From positions 1 to 64,000 of the forward strand of contig JAFSRW010000024.1 of the NCBI GenBank assembly GCA_017445925.1: 64,000 nucleotides of DNA, in the 5' to 3' direction. How positions within the stretch are numbered: the stretch's first letter is position 1; every line of letters starts with the position of its first letter. Positions 9,883 to 18,855 of the stretch are shown here, in pieces. The DNA comes from Bacteroidaceae bacterium (GTDB lineage: Bacteria; Bacteroidota; Bacteroidia; Bacteroidales; Bacteroidaceae). The translations under genes and the position numbers were made by a program. The notes beneath the pieces are model-generated. The model did no database searches, was not told the origin of the DNA, and saw only the letters and a program-made list of their open reading frames with translations.

Positions 9883-11387
9883 TCGTTCAATGCTAATATC
9901 TGCTCTATGTATTCGCGCTTATTGCTTAGACGCGGAATCTTGTGCTGTCCGCCCAGTTTCCCTTTTAGCTTCAGCCAGTCATTGAAGACGCCGCTCCGTG
10001 CTTTTATGATTTCCAATGGTTGCAGGGTGATATCTTTGTAACGCTTGGCTTCGTAGTCGGAATTGATTTTCTGCAATGCCTGATCTAAGACACGGGCAAA
10101 GGCATTGATGTCCTCAGGTTCCTTGTTGAATTCTATCAGCCACTGGTGACTGCATTTCCCGTGTTCATCCATATAGACGGGCGCTGCGGTATATTCCAGC
10201 ACCTGTGCTCCTGTCTGCTTACAAGCTTCTGCAAGTCCTTTTTCGGCATTGTCAACAATAAGCTCTTCGCCAAAGGCATTGATAAAGAACTTGGTACGAC
10301 CTGTAATAATGAACTTGTAGGGGTTCTTTTGGGTAAACCTTATGGTGTCGCCAATCAGGTATCTCCATAAACCGCAAGTGGTACTGATAACCATTGCATA
10401 GTTCTTCCCAACCTCTACGTCCCAAAGTGGAAGTACGGTAGGACGCTCGTTGTCAATCTCGTCCATTGGAATGAACTCGTAGAATATACCATAGTCCACC
10501 ATCAGGCTCATGGATGGATCTGTGGGGTCGTCCTGCAGGCCGAAGAATCCTTCTGAAGCGTTGTATGTCTCCATATAGTGCATGCCTTCAGAGGGAATAA
10601 GGTGCTGGTATTGTTCTCTGTATGGGCTGAAAGCTACGCCGCCGTGAAAGAAGACCTCCAGATTGGGCCATACCTCACAGATATTGTTGGCTCCGGAAAT
10701 CTCTAACACGCAGTTCAGGACCGACATCATCCAGGAGGGTACACCGCTCAGGTTGGTGACATTCTTCTTTATGGCTTCCTGGGCTATACGGGTACGTTTT
10801 ATCTCAAAATCGCTGAGCAGGGCTGTCTTTTTTTGCGGAGTACGAACCAGATTGACCAGCGGATTGATGTTTTCTATAAGGATAGCGCTGAGGTCACCAA
10901 CCAGACTGTTCTTCTGGTTGTAATTGGGCGCATGACTGCCACCTAATATCAGTGCTTTGCCGTCGAAGAGTTTGCTCTTGGGGTTGTTTCTCAGATACCA
11001 GGTTACGCAGTCTGTTCCTCCGGCATAGTGTATGTCATGAAGTCCGTCTTTGCTGACGGGGATGAATTTGCTTTTATCGTTGGTGGTTCCGCTTGATTTG
11101 GCATACCATTTTACTTTCCCTGGCCAAAGAAGGTCGGCCTTTCCCTGACGCATCTCATCTATGTATCCTTTCAGGTCCTCATAGGTGTTTACAGGCGTCT
11201 GGTGGGCAAATTGCTCGTAGCTTAAAGTGTTGCTGTAGGCATGCTGGTGTCCCCATTGCGTATCAGAAGCTTTGCTTAACAGTTTCCTCAGTACATTAAG
11301 CTGTAGCTGTTGAGCCTGTGTGGAATAACGGTCTAAGTCACGCAGTCGAGGTGAAAAAATGGGGCGTATAATCGTGGTCAGATTCAT
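9879..11387 (-). CDS. GH3-family acyl-adenylating enzyme (JAR1-like)
   Basis: Belongs to the GH3 auxin-responsive promoter family, ANL-type adenylating enzymes that in plants join acyl acids to amino acids. Nucleotide-binding motif SSGTTNDKSKFIPVS lies at about residues 97-111. The hinge and C-terminal cap contain TGRTKFFINAFGEELIVDNA. At 502 residues it is the usual length for bacterial members, whose substrates are mostly unknown. It starts eight bases after rnc and overlaps the next gene, so it belongs to the acpP-fabF-rnc transcription unit. A role in acyl transfer tied to lipid metabolism is inferred from that context only. Confidence 0.85.
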   Translation of the reverse strand: MNLTTIIRPIFSPRLRDLDRYSTQAQQLQLNVLRKLLSKASDTQWGHQHAYSNTLSYEQFAHQTPVNTYEDLKGYIDEMRQGKADLLWPGKVKWYAKSSGTTNDKSKFIPVSKDGLHDIHYAGGTDCVTWYLRNNPKSKLFDGKALILGGSHAPNYNQKNSLVGDLSAILIENINPLVNLVRTPQKKTALLSDFEIKRTRIAQEAIKKNVTNLSGVPSWMMSVLNCVLEISGANNICEVWPNLEVFFHGGVAFSPYREQYQHLIPSEGMHYMETYNASEGFFGLQDDPTDPSMSLMVDYGIFYEFIPMDEIDNERPTVLPLWDVEVGKNYAMVISTTCGLWRYLIGDTIRFTQKNPYKFIITGRTKFFINAFGEELIVDNAEKGLAEACKQTGAQVLEYTAAPVYMDEHGKCSHQWLIEFNKEPEDINAFARVLDQALQKINSDYEAKRYKDITLQPLEIIKARSGVFNDWLKLKGKLGGQHKIPRLSNKREYIEQILALNE

Positions 11388-11395
11388 GGTCAGAT

Positions 11396-12175
11396 TTATT
11401 CGGGATTAATGGCTTTATTTTGTATTAGTGTTTCATATACTTTGTTTCCTTTCTTTAGTCTGTGAAGTGCATTCTTGCACGCATTTTGCTGACTTTCCTT
11501 CTTAGAATAGCCTCTGCCTTTTCCCAGCTCCATTCCTTGAACTAGTACTTTGCTGCGGAATAAGGGAGAACCGTCTTCGCTCCTGCTTTCTTCTTGTTCG
11601 AAACTCATCTCCACCTTATGTTTCTGGCACCATTCTAAGAGTTTGCTTTTGAAATTGCATTCTTTGTAGGCAATTTTGTCGATATTGATGATGTTTCCTA
11701 ATATCTTGTCTTGCATGAATCGCATGCAATAGTCATATCCGCGGTCTAAATATATGGCGCCTACCAAAGCTTCAAAAGCATTGCCTGCCATATAACTGTT
11801 ATGGGTATGTGTGGCGTTGTTGGAGTGAATAAGTTTGTCCAAACCAATCTGCACAGCCACCTGTCCCAATGTTTCTCTCTGCACAATCTTGCTTCTTGCA
11901 GTGGTGAGGAATCCTTCGCGCTTACGCTGGAAGTGGTGGAATACGATTTCCCCTACAACGGCATCCAGAATGGCATCACCAAGGAACTCCAGTCTTTCGT
12001 TGTTGACAGGCTTCCCTGTTTTGTTTGTTGCCGACATGGAACTGTGCATAAGTGCCTCCTGATAGTATTTGATGTTGTGGGGATAGAATCCCAGGATGGT
12101 ATAAAAAGAGCGATAAAGCCCTTTTTCCTTACGGAAAGGTAACTTTATCGCATCTATAAGGTTTGCTGTATACAC
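11396..12175 (-). CDS. rnc: Ribonuclease III
   Basis: Cleaves double-stranded RNA in rRNA maturation and RNA turnover. The catalytic domain carries the signature NERLEFLGDAILDAVVGE, and a double-stranded-RNA-binding domain fills the last 75 residues. I chose the GTG at 12175, five bases past the fabF stop, because the protein then starts MYTANLIDAIKLPFRK, close to the usual N-terminus. An upstream in-frame ATG at 12223 would add 16 residues and overlap fabF by 44 bases. The order acpP-fabF-rnc is conserved in Bacteroidetes. Confidence 0.93.
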   Translation of the reverse strand: MYTANLIDAIKLPFRKEKGLYRSFYTILGFYPHNIKYYQEALMHSSMSATNKTGKPVNNERLEFLGDAILDAVVGEIVFHHFQRKREGFLTTARSKIVQRETLGQVAVQIGLDKLIHSNNATHTHNSYMAGNAFEALVGAIYLDRGYDYCMRFMQDKILGNIINIDKIAYKECNFKSKLLEWCQKHKVEMSFEQEESRSEDGSPLFRSKVLVQGMELGKGRGYSKKESQQNACKNALHRLKKGNKVYETLIQNKAINPE

Positions 12176-12179
12176 TGTA

Positions 12180-13445
12180 TTATTCAGCGTATTTCTTAAA
12201 GATAGCACAGGCATTGTGGCCACCGAAACCGAAGGTGTTGCTCAAGGCAGCACGTATAGTGCGGTGTTCGGCTTTGTTGAACGTGAAGTTCAGTTTGTAA
12301 TCGATTTCGGGATCCTCATCACCATCTTCGTGATTGATGGTGGGAGGTACGATATCGTTCTTTACTGCCAATACACTGGCCATAGCTTCTATGGCACCTG
12401 CTGCACCCAGCAAGTGACCTGTCATAGACTTGGTGCTGCTGATGTTCAACTTGTAAGCGTAGTCTCCGAAGACATCCTTAATGGCTTTTGCCTCAGAGAT
12501 ATCACCTACATGGGTTGATGTGCCGTGAACATTGATATAATCAATATCTTCTGGCTTCATCCCAGCATCTTCCAATGCATTCTCCATTACGAGTTTTGCG
12601 CCCAGACCTTCCGGATGAGATGCTGTAATATGGTGGGCATCGGCACTCATGCCGGCACCTGCCATTTCAGCATAAATCTTTGCTCCGCGAGCCTTAGCAT
12701 GTTCCAATTCTTCCAGAATCAGACATGCACCACCTTCGCCCATGATGAATCCGTCACGACTGGCGCTGAATGGCCGACTGGCGTGTTCGGGATCATCATT
12801 GCGTGTGCTCAGTGCATGCATAGCATTGAAACCGCCTACACCACTGGGGATGATGGCTGCTTCTGCACCTCCGCTTACCATCACATCAGCCTTACCCAAA
12901 CGAATCAGGTTAAAAGCATCTGCAATGGCATTGGTAGATGATGCACATGCGCTGGAAGTGATGTAGTTGGGACCATGGAATCCGTACTTTATACTGATGT
13001 AACCGGCACAGATGTCGGAAATCATCTTAGGGACAAAGAATGGATTAAATTTGGGACCCAGTTCATCACCGGTCTTGGCATAGTTTCCTGCTTCTTCCTC
13101 AAAGGTTTTCATACCTCCGATTCCTACACCCAAGACAACACCTACACGATTCTTGTTGATGGCTTCCAAGTCAAGTCCACTGTCATCTACAGCCATAATG
13201 GCGGCAGACAAGCCGAACTGACAATAGGGGTCCATCTTACGAGCCTCTTTGCGGTCGATAAATTGGGAAGGATCAAAGTTCTTTACCTCGCAGGCAAACT
13301 GTGTTTTGAATTTTGAGGTATCGAAATGTGTGATAGGAGCGGCGCCGCTAACACCAGCCACCATATTCTGCCAAGTCTCCTCGGCAGTATTACCAAGGGG
13401 GCTGACAGCGCCAATACCCGTCACTACAACTCTTTTTAATTCCAT
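12180..13445 (-). CDS. fabF: 3-oxoacyl-ACP synthase II
   Basis: Condenses malonyl-ACP with growing acyl-ACP in type II fatty acid synthesis. The 421-residue length is normal. The Cys-His-His triad is visible: Cys in SSACASSTNAI, His in NVHGTSTHVGD and His in SMTGHLLGAAG. The glycine-rich GFGGHNA motif lies near the C-terminus. It follows acpP by 17 bases and is followed closely by rnc. Confidence 0.97.
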   Translation of the reverse strand: MELKRVVVTGIGAVSPLGNTAEETWQNMVAGVSGAAPITHFDTSKFKTQFACEVKNFDPSQFIDRKEARKMDPYCQFGLSAAIMAVDDSGLDLEAINKNRVGVVLGVGIGGMKTFEEEAGNYAKTGDELGPKFNPFFVPKMISDICAGYISIKYGFHGPNYITSSACASSTNAIADAFNLIRLGKADVMVSGGAEAAIIPSGVGGFNAMHALSTRNDDPEHASRPFSASRDGFIMGEGGACLILEELEHAKARGAKIYAEMAGAGMSADAHHITASHPEGLGAKLVMENALEDAGMKPEDIDYINVHGTSTHVGDISEAKAIKDVFGDYAYKLNISSTKSMTGHLLGAAGAIEAMASVLAVKNDIVPPTINHEDGDEDPEIDYKLNFTFNKAEHRTIRAALSNTFGFGGHNACAIFKKYAE

Positions 13446-13462
13446 GTAATGTTATGTGAGAA

Positions 13463-13696
13463 TTACTTGTTAGCCTCAATGAATGCGATAGCGTCAGCTA
13501 CAGTAGCAATCTTTTCAGCCTTATCATCGGGAATGGTGATTTCGAAAGCCTTCTCGAACTCCATAATCAGCTCTACGGTGTCCAGAGAATCTGCACCCAG
13601 GTCATTGGTGAAAGATGCTTCGGGAGTTACATCTGCCTCGTCAACACCCAACTTGTCTACAATAATCTCTTTTACTTTAGCTTCAATTTCAGACAT
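13463..13696 (-). CDS. acpP: Acyl carrier protein
   Basis: A 77-residue acidic four-helix carrier. The phosphopantetheine site is the Ser in [11 protein letters not shown]. It is the first gene of the acpP-fabF-rnc-GH3-Big_5 run and supplies the substrate carrier for the FabF encoded next. Confidence 0.97.
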   Translation of the reverse strand: MSEIEAKVKEIIVDKLGVDEADVTPEASFTNDLGADSLDTVELIMEFEKAFEITIPDDKAEKIATVADAIAFIEANK

Positions 13697-13749
13697 AATT
13701 TTTGAATTTTAATATAATTAAATAATGTTATCACTCACTTTTCGGGGTG

Positions 13750-13757
13750 CAAAGTAA
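13750..13757 (-). promoter_or_regulatory. Probable -7 box for the acpP operon
   Basis: TTACTTTG on the minus strand matches seven of eight positions of TAnnTTTG, 54 bases upstream of the acpP ATG. Confidence 0.4.
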
Positions 13758-13951
13758 ATACATTTTGCTCACATGTGCAACAAAATCAAATGAAAACTTG
13801 CCCTAAAATGCACATTTTTGCATATTTTGTGCAGTAAACGCTTGCTCTTTCCATGGTTTTCTTTCTCCCTAACTGCATGTGTTTTGATTCATTCATGCCC
13901 TCTATATATTATAAAATGTATTAAAAACGAGTGAGGTTTAAAAAAAATATA

Positions 13952-13959
13952 TACCTTTG
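13952..13959 (+). promoter_or_regulatory. -7 box for the dsbD-like gene
   Basis: TACCTTTG is a perfect TAnnTTTG box, 19 bases before the ATG at 13979. It rules out the longer frame that would start at 13931, upstream of the promoter. Confidence 0.65.
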
Positions 13960-13978
13960 CACGCAAATTTTTAAAGAT

Positions 13979-16033
13979 ATGAAAAGGCACATTGCATTTT
14001 TAACGTTTGCTATCTGCTGTGCATTCTCTTGTATGGCACAGATGCAGGCACCCGTAAAGTTTTCTGTTCAGCAGAAGAAAGTATCAGATAACACCTTGGA
14101 GGTGGAGTTCGTCGGAAAGGTAGATGCCGGTTGGCATGTATATGGTACAGATATTGCTGATGGCGGACCCACACGTGCAGAATTGACGCTCGAAAAGACC
14201 GTCGGCCTTACACCCGATGGGAAACTACGGGCAACAGGTAACTTGCATCGTGCGGTAGATGATTTGTTTGAGATGGAGGTGAGCTATATGGAGGGAACGG
14301 CTAAATTCTCTCAGAAGTTCATCATAACAGAACCCAAGTATGAGGTGGCTGGGTATCTTACCTATGGCGCTTGTAACGACCAGAACTGTATGCCTCCGAC
14401 AAATGTGGAGTTCCAGTTTGAAGGAACAGGAATTCCCGAGAAAGAAAAAGCTCCAGCTAAAGAAGAGAAGGCAGAGGAGACTGTGGTTGAGGAACTCCCT
14501 GCGCCGGTAGATACCGTGCAGTCGGAGGATCAGGTTATTGATACCGCCGCTGTAGAAACGGAATTATCCAATGATTTGTGGGCTCCCGTAATAGATGAGT
14601 TAAAGACTTTGGAAGATGGTACCACCACTAAAAGCAATAGCCTTTTGGGTATTTTTCTCTTGGGAATGTTAGGCGGACTGGTCGCTTTGTTGACTCCTTG
14701 TGTCTGGCCCATTATCCCTATGACGGTAAGTTTCTTTCTGAAACGCAACAAAGACCGTAGCAAGGGAATTCGCGAAGCTATTACATACGGTATTTGTATT
14801 GTGGTCATATACGTGGCTTTGGGCTTGCTGGTGACATTGTGCTTTGGGGCCAGCGCCTTGAATGCTCTCAGTACAAATGCTGTCTTTAACATCTTCTTCT
14901 TCCTGATGCTGCTGGTATTTGGCGCCAGCTTCTTGGGCGGTTTCGAGATTACACTGCCCAGTCGGTTCACGAATGCTGTCGACAAGAAGTCGGAAACTAC
15001 CACGGGTCTTCTAAGCATCTTCCTGATGGCATTTACATTGAGTTTGGTCAGCTTCTCCTGTACGGGACCCATTATTGGTTTCCTTTTGGTAGAATTGGGA
15101 ACAACGGGTAATCTTTTGGCTCCCACAATTGGTATGTTGGGCTTTGCCATTGCTTTGGCGCTTCCGTTTACGCTATTCGCCATGTTCCCCGCTTGGCTTA
15201 AGAGTGCGCCCAAGAGTGGCAACTGGATGAACTGTGTGAAGGTTTGCTTAGGATTCCTGGAACTGGCTTTTGCCCTGAAGTTCCTCAGTGTAGCAGATTT
15301 GGCGTATGGATGGCATTTGCTGGACCGTGAGACTTTCCTTTGCTTATGGATTGTCCTGTTTGCCCTGCTGGGCGCTTACTTGATTGGCTGGATTCGCTTC
15401 CCTCACGACGAGGATGAATACAACGAAATGGGCGAGGTGATTGTGAACCCACGTACCAGCATTCCCCGTTTCTTTGTCGGTTTGCTGTCTTTTGCTTTTG
15501 CCCTTTATATGGTGCCAGGCTTGTGGGGAGCTCCTTGCAAGGCTGTCAGTGCTTTTGCTCCTCCCATGCAGACACAAGACTTTAATCTGTACGAGAATGA
15601 GGTGAAGGCACAGTTTACCGACTATGATCAGGGTATGGCATACGCTAAGGCTCACAATATGCCCGTAATGATTGACTTTACAGGTTACGGGTGTGTAAAC
15701 TGCCGTAAGATGGAGGCTGCCGTCTGGACAGATCCTCGTGTTGCAGAAATTATGAACAACAAGTATGTACTCATCACCCTGTATGTTGATGAGAAAACTC
15801 CGCTTCCAGAAACTATTGTTGTCAAAGAAAATGGTGTCGAGAACAAGCTCCGCACCGTTGGCGACCGTTGGAGTTATTTGCAGCGCAGCAAGTTCGGTGC
15901 CAATGCGCAGCCTTTTTATGTGCTTCTCAACAACGAGGGACATCCGCTTAACAAATCCTATTCTTATGATGAGGATATAAGTGCTTATCTGGATTTCCTT
16001 CAAAAAGGTCTTGATAATTATAAAACGAAATAA
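13979..16033 (+). CDS. DsbD-like thiol:disulfide interchange protein
   Basis: Passes electrons from cytoplasmic thioredoxin across the inner membrane to the periplasm. A signal peptide (MKRHIAFLTFAICCAFSCMA) is followed by an N-terminal DsbD-type domain to about residue 140 and an acidic linker. The membrane core has conserved cysteines Cys241 (TPCVWPIIPMT) and Cys361 (SFSCTGPIIG). A C-terminal thioredoxin-like domain carries Cys572-Val-Asn-Cys575. At 684 residues it is somewhat longer than E. coli DsbD, as usual in Bacteroidetes. The next gene follows after 23 bases and may be co-transcribed. Confidence 0.92.
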   Translation: MKRHIAFLTFAICCAFSCMAQMQAPVKFSVQQKKVSDNTLEVEFVGKVDAGWHVYGTDIADGGPTRAELTLEKTVGLTPDGKLRATGNLHRAVDDLFEMEVSYMEGTAKFSQKFIITEPKYEVAGYLTYGACNDQNCMPPTNVEFQFEGTGIPEKEKAPAKEEKAEETVVEELPAPVDTVQSEDQVIDTAAVETELSNDLWAPVIDELKTLEDGTTTKSNSLLGIFLLGMLGGLVALLTPCVWPIIPMTVSFFLKRNKDRSKGIREAITYGICIVVIYVALGLLVTLCFGASALNALSTNAVFNIFFFLMLLVFGASFLGGFEITLPSRFTNAVDKKSETTTGLLSIFLMAFTLSLVSFSCTGPIIGFLLVELGTTGNLLAPTIGMLGFAIALALPFTLFAMFPAWLKSAPKSGNWMNCVKVCLGFLELAFALKFLSVADLAYGWHLLDRETFLCLWIVLFALLGAYLIGWIRFPHDEDEYNEMGEVIVNPRTSIPRFFVGLLSFAFALYMVPGLWGAPCKAVSAFAPPMQTQDFNLYENEVKAQFTDYDQGMAYAKAHNMPVMIDFTGYGCVNCRKMEAAVWTDPRVAEIMNNKYVLITLYVDEKTPLPETIVVKENGVENKLRTVGDRWSYLQRSKFGANAQPFYVLLNNEGHPLNKSYSYDEDISAYLDFLQKGLDNYKTK

Positions 16034-16056
16034 CCAACAGATAAACTGATTAACCT

Positions 16057-17988
16057 ATGATGAAGCCATTTGCACTACTTCCTGTTTTCCTGTTTAGTAC
16101 GTTGTGTGCTTTTGCCGCAAAGACACAGCCCTATTCGGGGTCCCGTATCTTCTGGGACTCCCGTACACCCGTCAAGGTTTTTAATGGAGGAGGATATGCT
16201 CGAGTGATGGAGTTGCAGGACGGACGTCTGATGGCGTGCTGTGAATGGTCGGGCATACGGATATCTTTCAGTTCAAACAAAGGGCAGACATGGAGGGAAC
16301 CCACCACCATTGTCACCAATACCAACAACGTTCCTAATTGTGTGCCTGACATGATTCAGTTACGTGACGGTACCATTATTGTAGCTTATAATCCACGTCC
16401 TTCTACACCTTACACTGACGACCGTAGGTTCAGTATACGTCTGAAGCGTAGTACAGATAATGGTCGCACTTGGGGACAGGAAATAGTTGTGTACGATGGT
16501 GGCTCTACGTTTGAGACGGGGTGTTGGGAACCATGCTTGCTGGAACTCCCGTCGGGAGAACTTCAATTGTATTTTGCTGACGAAAGCCCTTATACTACCA
16601 ATAATGATCAACAAATCTCCATCTGTCGCTCTTTCGATAAAGGTTTAACTTGGTCTGCCCCTGCCTGTGTGTCCTATCGCGCAGGCTTTCGCGATGGAAT
16701 GCCTGTTCCCGTTCTCTTGCAGGATAGTACAACCATAGCTGTGGCCATTGAAGACAACGGCTGGGGATACAATGATTTTGTGCCTACTATCGTGCGTAAT
16801 CCCATATCTCGCAACTGGAGTTCCTATGTGCCTGCATCTAGCACCTACAGGGCAAAGGCTATAGATTATAAATATTGTCCGGTGGCAACTGGCGGTGCGC
16901 CTTATCTGCGTGTGCTTCCCAATGGCGAGACGGTACTTTCACATCAGTCGCCCTACAACCATTCCGGAAATCCTGATATGTATGTCTATGTGGGCAACAA
17001 GTCGGCCCGCAACTTCAAGGCTATGAGCAGTCCGTTTCCTGTTCCGCAAGACCAAAAGGCGTTATGGAATTCTCTGGCAGTGATAGATACTGGAGTGGTG
17101 GTGGCTGTATCGGGGTACGGTGGCGGTGTAAAGATGGTAAAGGGCTATCCTAAGCATCAGTTGGAGGTACCTTACGGACATCCCGTTATCGACGGCGCTC
17201 GAACCACGTCGGAGGGTTATTTTTCTTCCAAAGGCGAACAGATCTTGATGGGTAGTGAGACGGAAACTTATACCTATGCCGATTTGGCGTACGATGATGA
17301 TTCTCTTTACGTCATTTGCCGCGTTTATGATAATCTGCTGGTTTCTGAGGGTGATAACGCCGATGTTGTTAGCATTGGCTTAGAGACGGAAGCGGCTCCT
17401 TACACAACCCCTCAGATAACATCGTTTCGCTATGATGTCTCACCCAATGCTACCTTTAGCATGTTTAAGGGAACGGGCTCGGCATGGGAGAAGCAGGAGC
17501 ATTCCGTCTCTCATTTGGCTTTCAGAAAGGGTACTGAGCACTATACTTTCGAATTGGCTATTCCATGGTCGGAAGTTGGTCTGGAGAAGGCACCTGCCGG
17601 TAATGCCATGACCTTTAATATATACGTTTCCAACGGGGATGGTACTTCTCATGTTACTGAGCAAATTGCCGACACAAAGCCCAATGGCCCATATACGTGG
17701 ATGCCTTTGCATTTTCATGCCAATGAACAGGAAATGTCGGTGCCACAAAAACCTATGTCTGAAACGTGTACAATAGAATTGGTGGGGAGCAAAGGTAATT
17801 ATCAACTTTGTGCCACCAAGGAGTTTTGTTGTTTGCAACTGTTCGATCTGCACGGTCGTTTTCTTTTGTCTATGAACGACCATCGTAAAACGATGCGTTT
17901 GCCTTTCCTTTCACCGGGCTTATATTTTGTCCGTGCCTCATTCCAGAGTGGGGAGACGCTTTCTCGCAAACTATCTATTCACGCATAA
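16057..17988 (+). CDS. Secreted sialidase-like (BNR/Asp-box) protein with C-terminal binding module and type IX tail
   Basis: A 643-residue secreted protein with signal MMKPFALLPVFLFSTLCAFA. The N-terminal half is a sialidase-like propeller with Asp-box motifs SSNKGQTW, STDNGRTW and SFDKGLTW. Residues about 375-550 resemble a CBM9/DOMON-type sugar-binding domain (YTYADLAYDDDSLYV, YTFELAIPWSEVGL). The last 70 residues (LFDLHGRFLLSM, LSPGLYFVRASFQSGE) look like a type IX secretion sorting domain, so surface display or release is expected. Activity is not certain: Asp boxes also occur in non-sialidases, and I could not assign the full arginine triad. Confidence 0.75.
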   Translation: MMKPFALLPVFLFSTLCAFAAKTQPYSGSRIFWDSRTPVKVFNGGGYARVMELQDGRLMACCEWSGIRISFSSNKGQTWREPTTIVTNTNNVPNCVPDMIQLRDGTIIVAYNPRPSTPYTDDRRFSIRLKRSTDNGRTWGQEIVVYDGGSTFETGCWEPCLLELPSGELQLYFADESPYTTNNDQQISICRSFDKGLTWSAPACVSYRAGFRDGMPVPVLLQDSTTIAVAIEDNGWGYNDFVPTIVRNPISRNWSSYVPASSTYRAKAIDYKYCPVATGGAPYLRVLPNGETVLSHQSPYNHSGNPDMYVYVGNKSARNFKAMSSPFPVPQDQKALWNSLAVIDTGVVVAVSGYGGGVKMVKGYPKHQLEVPYGHPVIDGARTTSEGYFSSKGEQILMGSETETYTYADLAYDDDSLYVICRVYDNLLVSEGDNADVVSIGLETEAAPYTTPQITSFRYDVSPNATFSMFKGTGSAWEKQEHSVSHLAFRKGTEHYTFELAIPWSEVGLEKAPAGNAMTFNIYVSNGDGTSHVTEQIADTKPNGPYTWMPLHFHANEQEMSVPQKPMSETCTIELVGSKGNYQLCATKEFCCLQLFDLHGRFLLSMNDHRKTMRLPFLSPGLYFVRASFQSGETLSRKLSIHA

Positions 17989-18030
17989 GAGTGTAGCTCC
18001 TTACATGTTAAGGAAAAAAGTGAGTTCTTT

Positions 18031-18063
18031 TTTGCTTTTGTATTTGTTTTTTTTATATCTTCG
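18031..18063 (+). promoter_or_regulatory. Promoter of the V-ATPase operon
   Basis: TTTG at 18031-18034 and TATCTTCG at 18056-18063 are spaced by 21 bases and resemble the Bacteroidetes -33/-7 pair (one mismatch in the -7 box). They lie 78 bases before the first V-ATPase gene. Confidence 0.55.
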
Positions 18064-18140
18064 CGCCGAAAAAAGTGCCTTTATATATAATTAGGTACAT
18101 TTTTGACTGAGGAATAAAAAGAAAATAACATATAAATAGA

Positions 18141-18728
18141 ATGGAAAAAATTCAAGAACTCACTGAGAAGATCTATCGCGAAGGCGTAGAAAAAGGTCAA
18201 GCCGAGGCTGACCGTATAGTAGAGGAAGCTAAGCAGAAGGCTGAGCAGATTGTTGCTGAAGCAAGAGAGCAGGCTAAAGCCATCGAAGCACAGGCTCAGA
18301 AGAAGGCATCTGAATTGGATGCTAATACAAAGAGCGAACTGAAGCTTTATACCAGTCAGGCTTTGAGCGCCTTGAAGAGCGAGGTGGCTAATGTGCTAAC
18401 CGATAAAGTGTCTAAGGATGCTGCAACAGGTTTGGCTTCCGACAAGAATTTCCTTGGTCAGTTTGCCGTAATGCTGGCAAGCAAGTGGGCTGGCAATGAG
18501 GCTGTTGTATTGTCTTCAAGTGAGGCTGAGAGCCTGAAGGAGTATTTTGCAAAGCAGGCAAAAGATTTGTTGGATAAGGGTGTTACCATCAACAAGGTGA
18601 ACGGAAAGGATACGATGCTTTCCATATCTCCTGCTGACGGTAGCTATAAAGTAAACTTCGGTAAAGATGAGTTCGAAGCCTACTTTAAGAATTTCCTACG
18701 TCCTCAACTCATAGAAATGTTATTTTAA
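18141..18728 (+). CDS. atpE: V-type ATPase subunit E
   Basis: Peripheral-stalk subunit tying the catalytic head to subunit I. It is 195 residues long, with a long charged N-terminal helix rich in Ala/Glu/Gln/Lys (residues about 1-80) typical of the stalk coiled coil and a compact C-terminal domain. It is first in the operon and followed by a 127-base spacer with paired tandem repeats. The assignment rests on the helix pattern and gene order. Confidence 0.85.
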   Translation: MEKIQELTEKIYREGVEKGQAEADRIVEEAKQKAEQIVAEAREQAKAIEAQAQKKASELDANTKSELKLYTSQALSALKSEVANVLTDKVSKDAATGLASDKNFLGQFAVMLASKWAGNEAVVLSSSEAESLKEYFAKQAKDLLDKGVTINKVNGKDTMLSISPADGSYKVNFGKDEFEAYFKNFLRPQLIEMLF

Positions 18729-18855
18729 GTAGACAAGTAAATATGTTGACGAGTAAACAAGTTGTTTCTGTTCTTAAATGACTGATTATCGTATAAAGAA
18801 ATAAAACAAACAACTTGTCAACTTGTTAGCTCGTCAACTTGTCAACTAAAAGAAT
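18729..18855 (+). repeat. Paired tandem-repeat spacer before the DUF2764 gene
   Basis: The left arm (18732-18767) repeats GACAAGT/GTTGACGAGT words. The right arm (18809-18847) repeats their complement, CAACTTGT/CTCGTCAA. The arms can fold into a long imperfect mRNA hairpin that ends just before AAAGAATATGGC, where the ATG of the next gene sits. The spacer at 21464-21575 has the same plan. Confidence 0.75.

Noticed and set aside
13931..13978. Upstream start for the DsbD-like protein
   Set aside because: It lies before the -7 box and before a good signal peptide.
17998..18014. Terminator after the sialidase-like gene
   Set aside because: TCCTTA/TAAGGA is only a 6-bp AT-rich stem followed by A rather than T; too weak to call.
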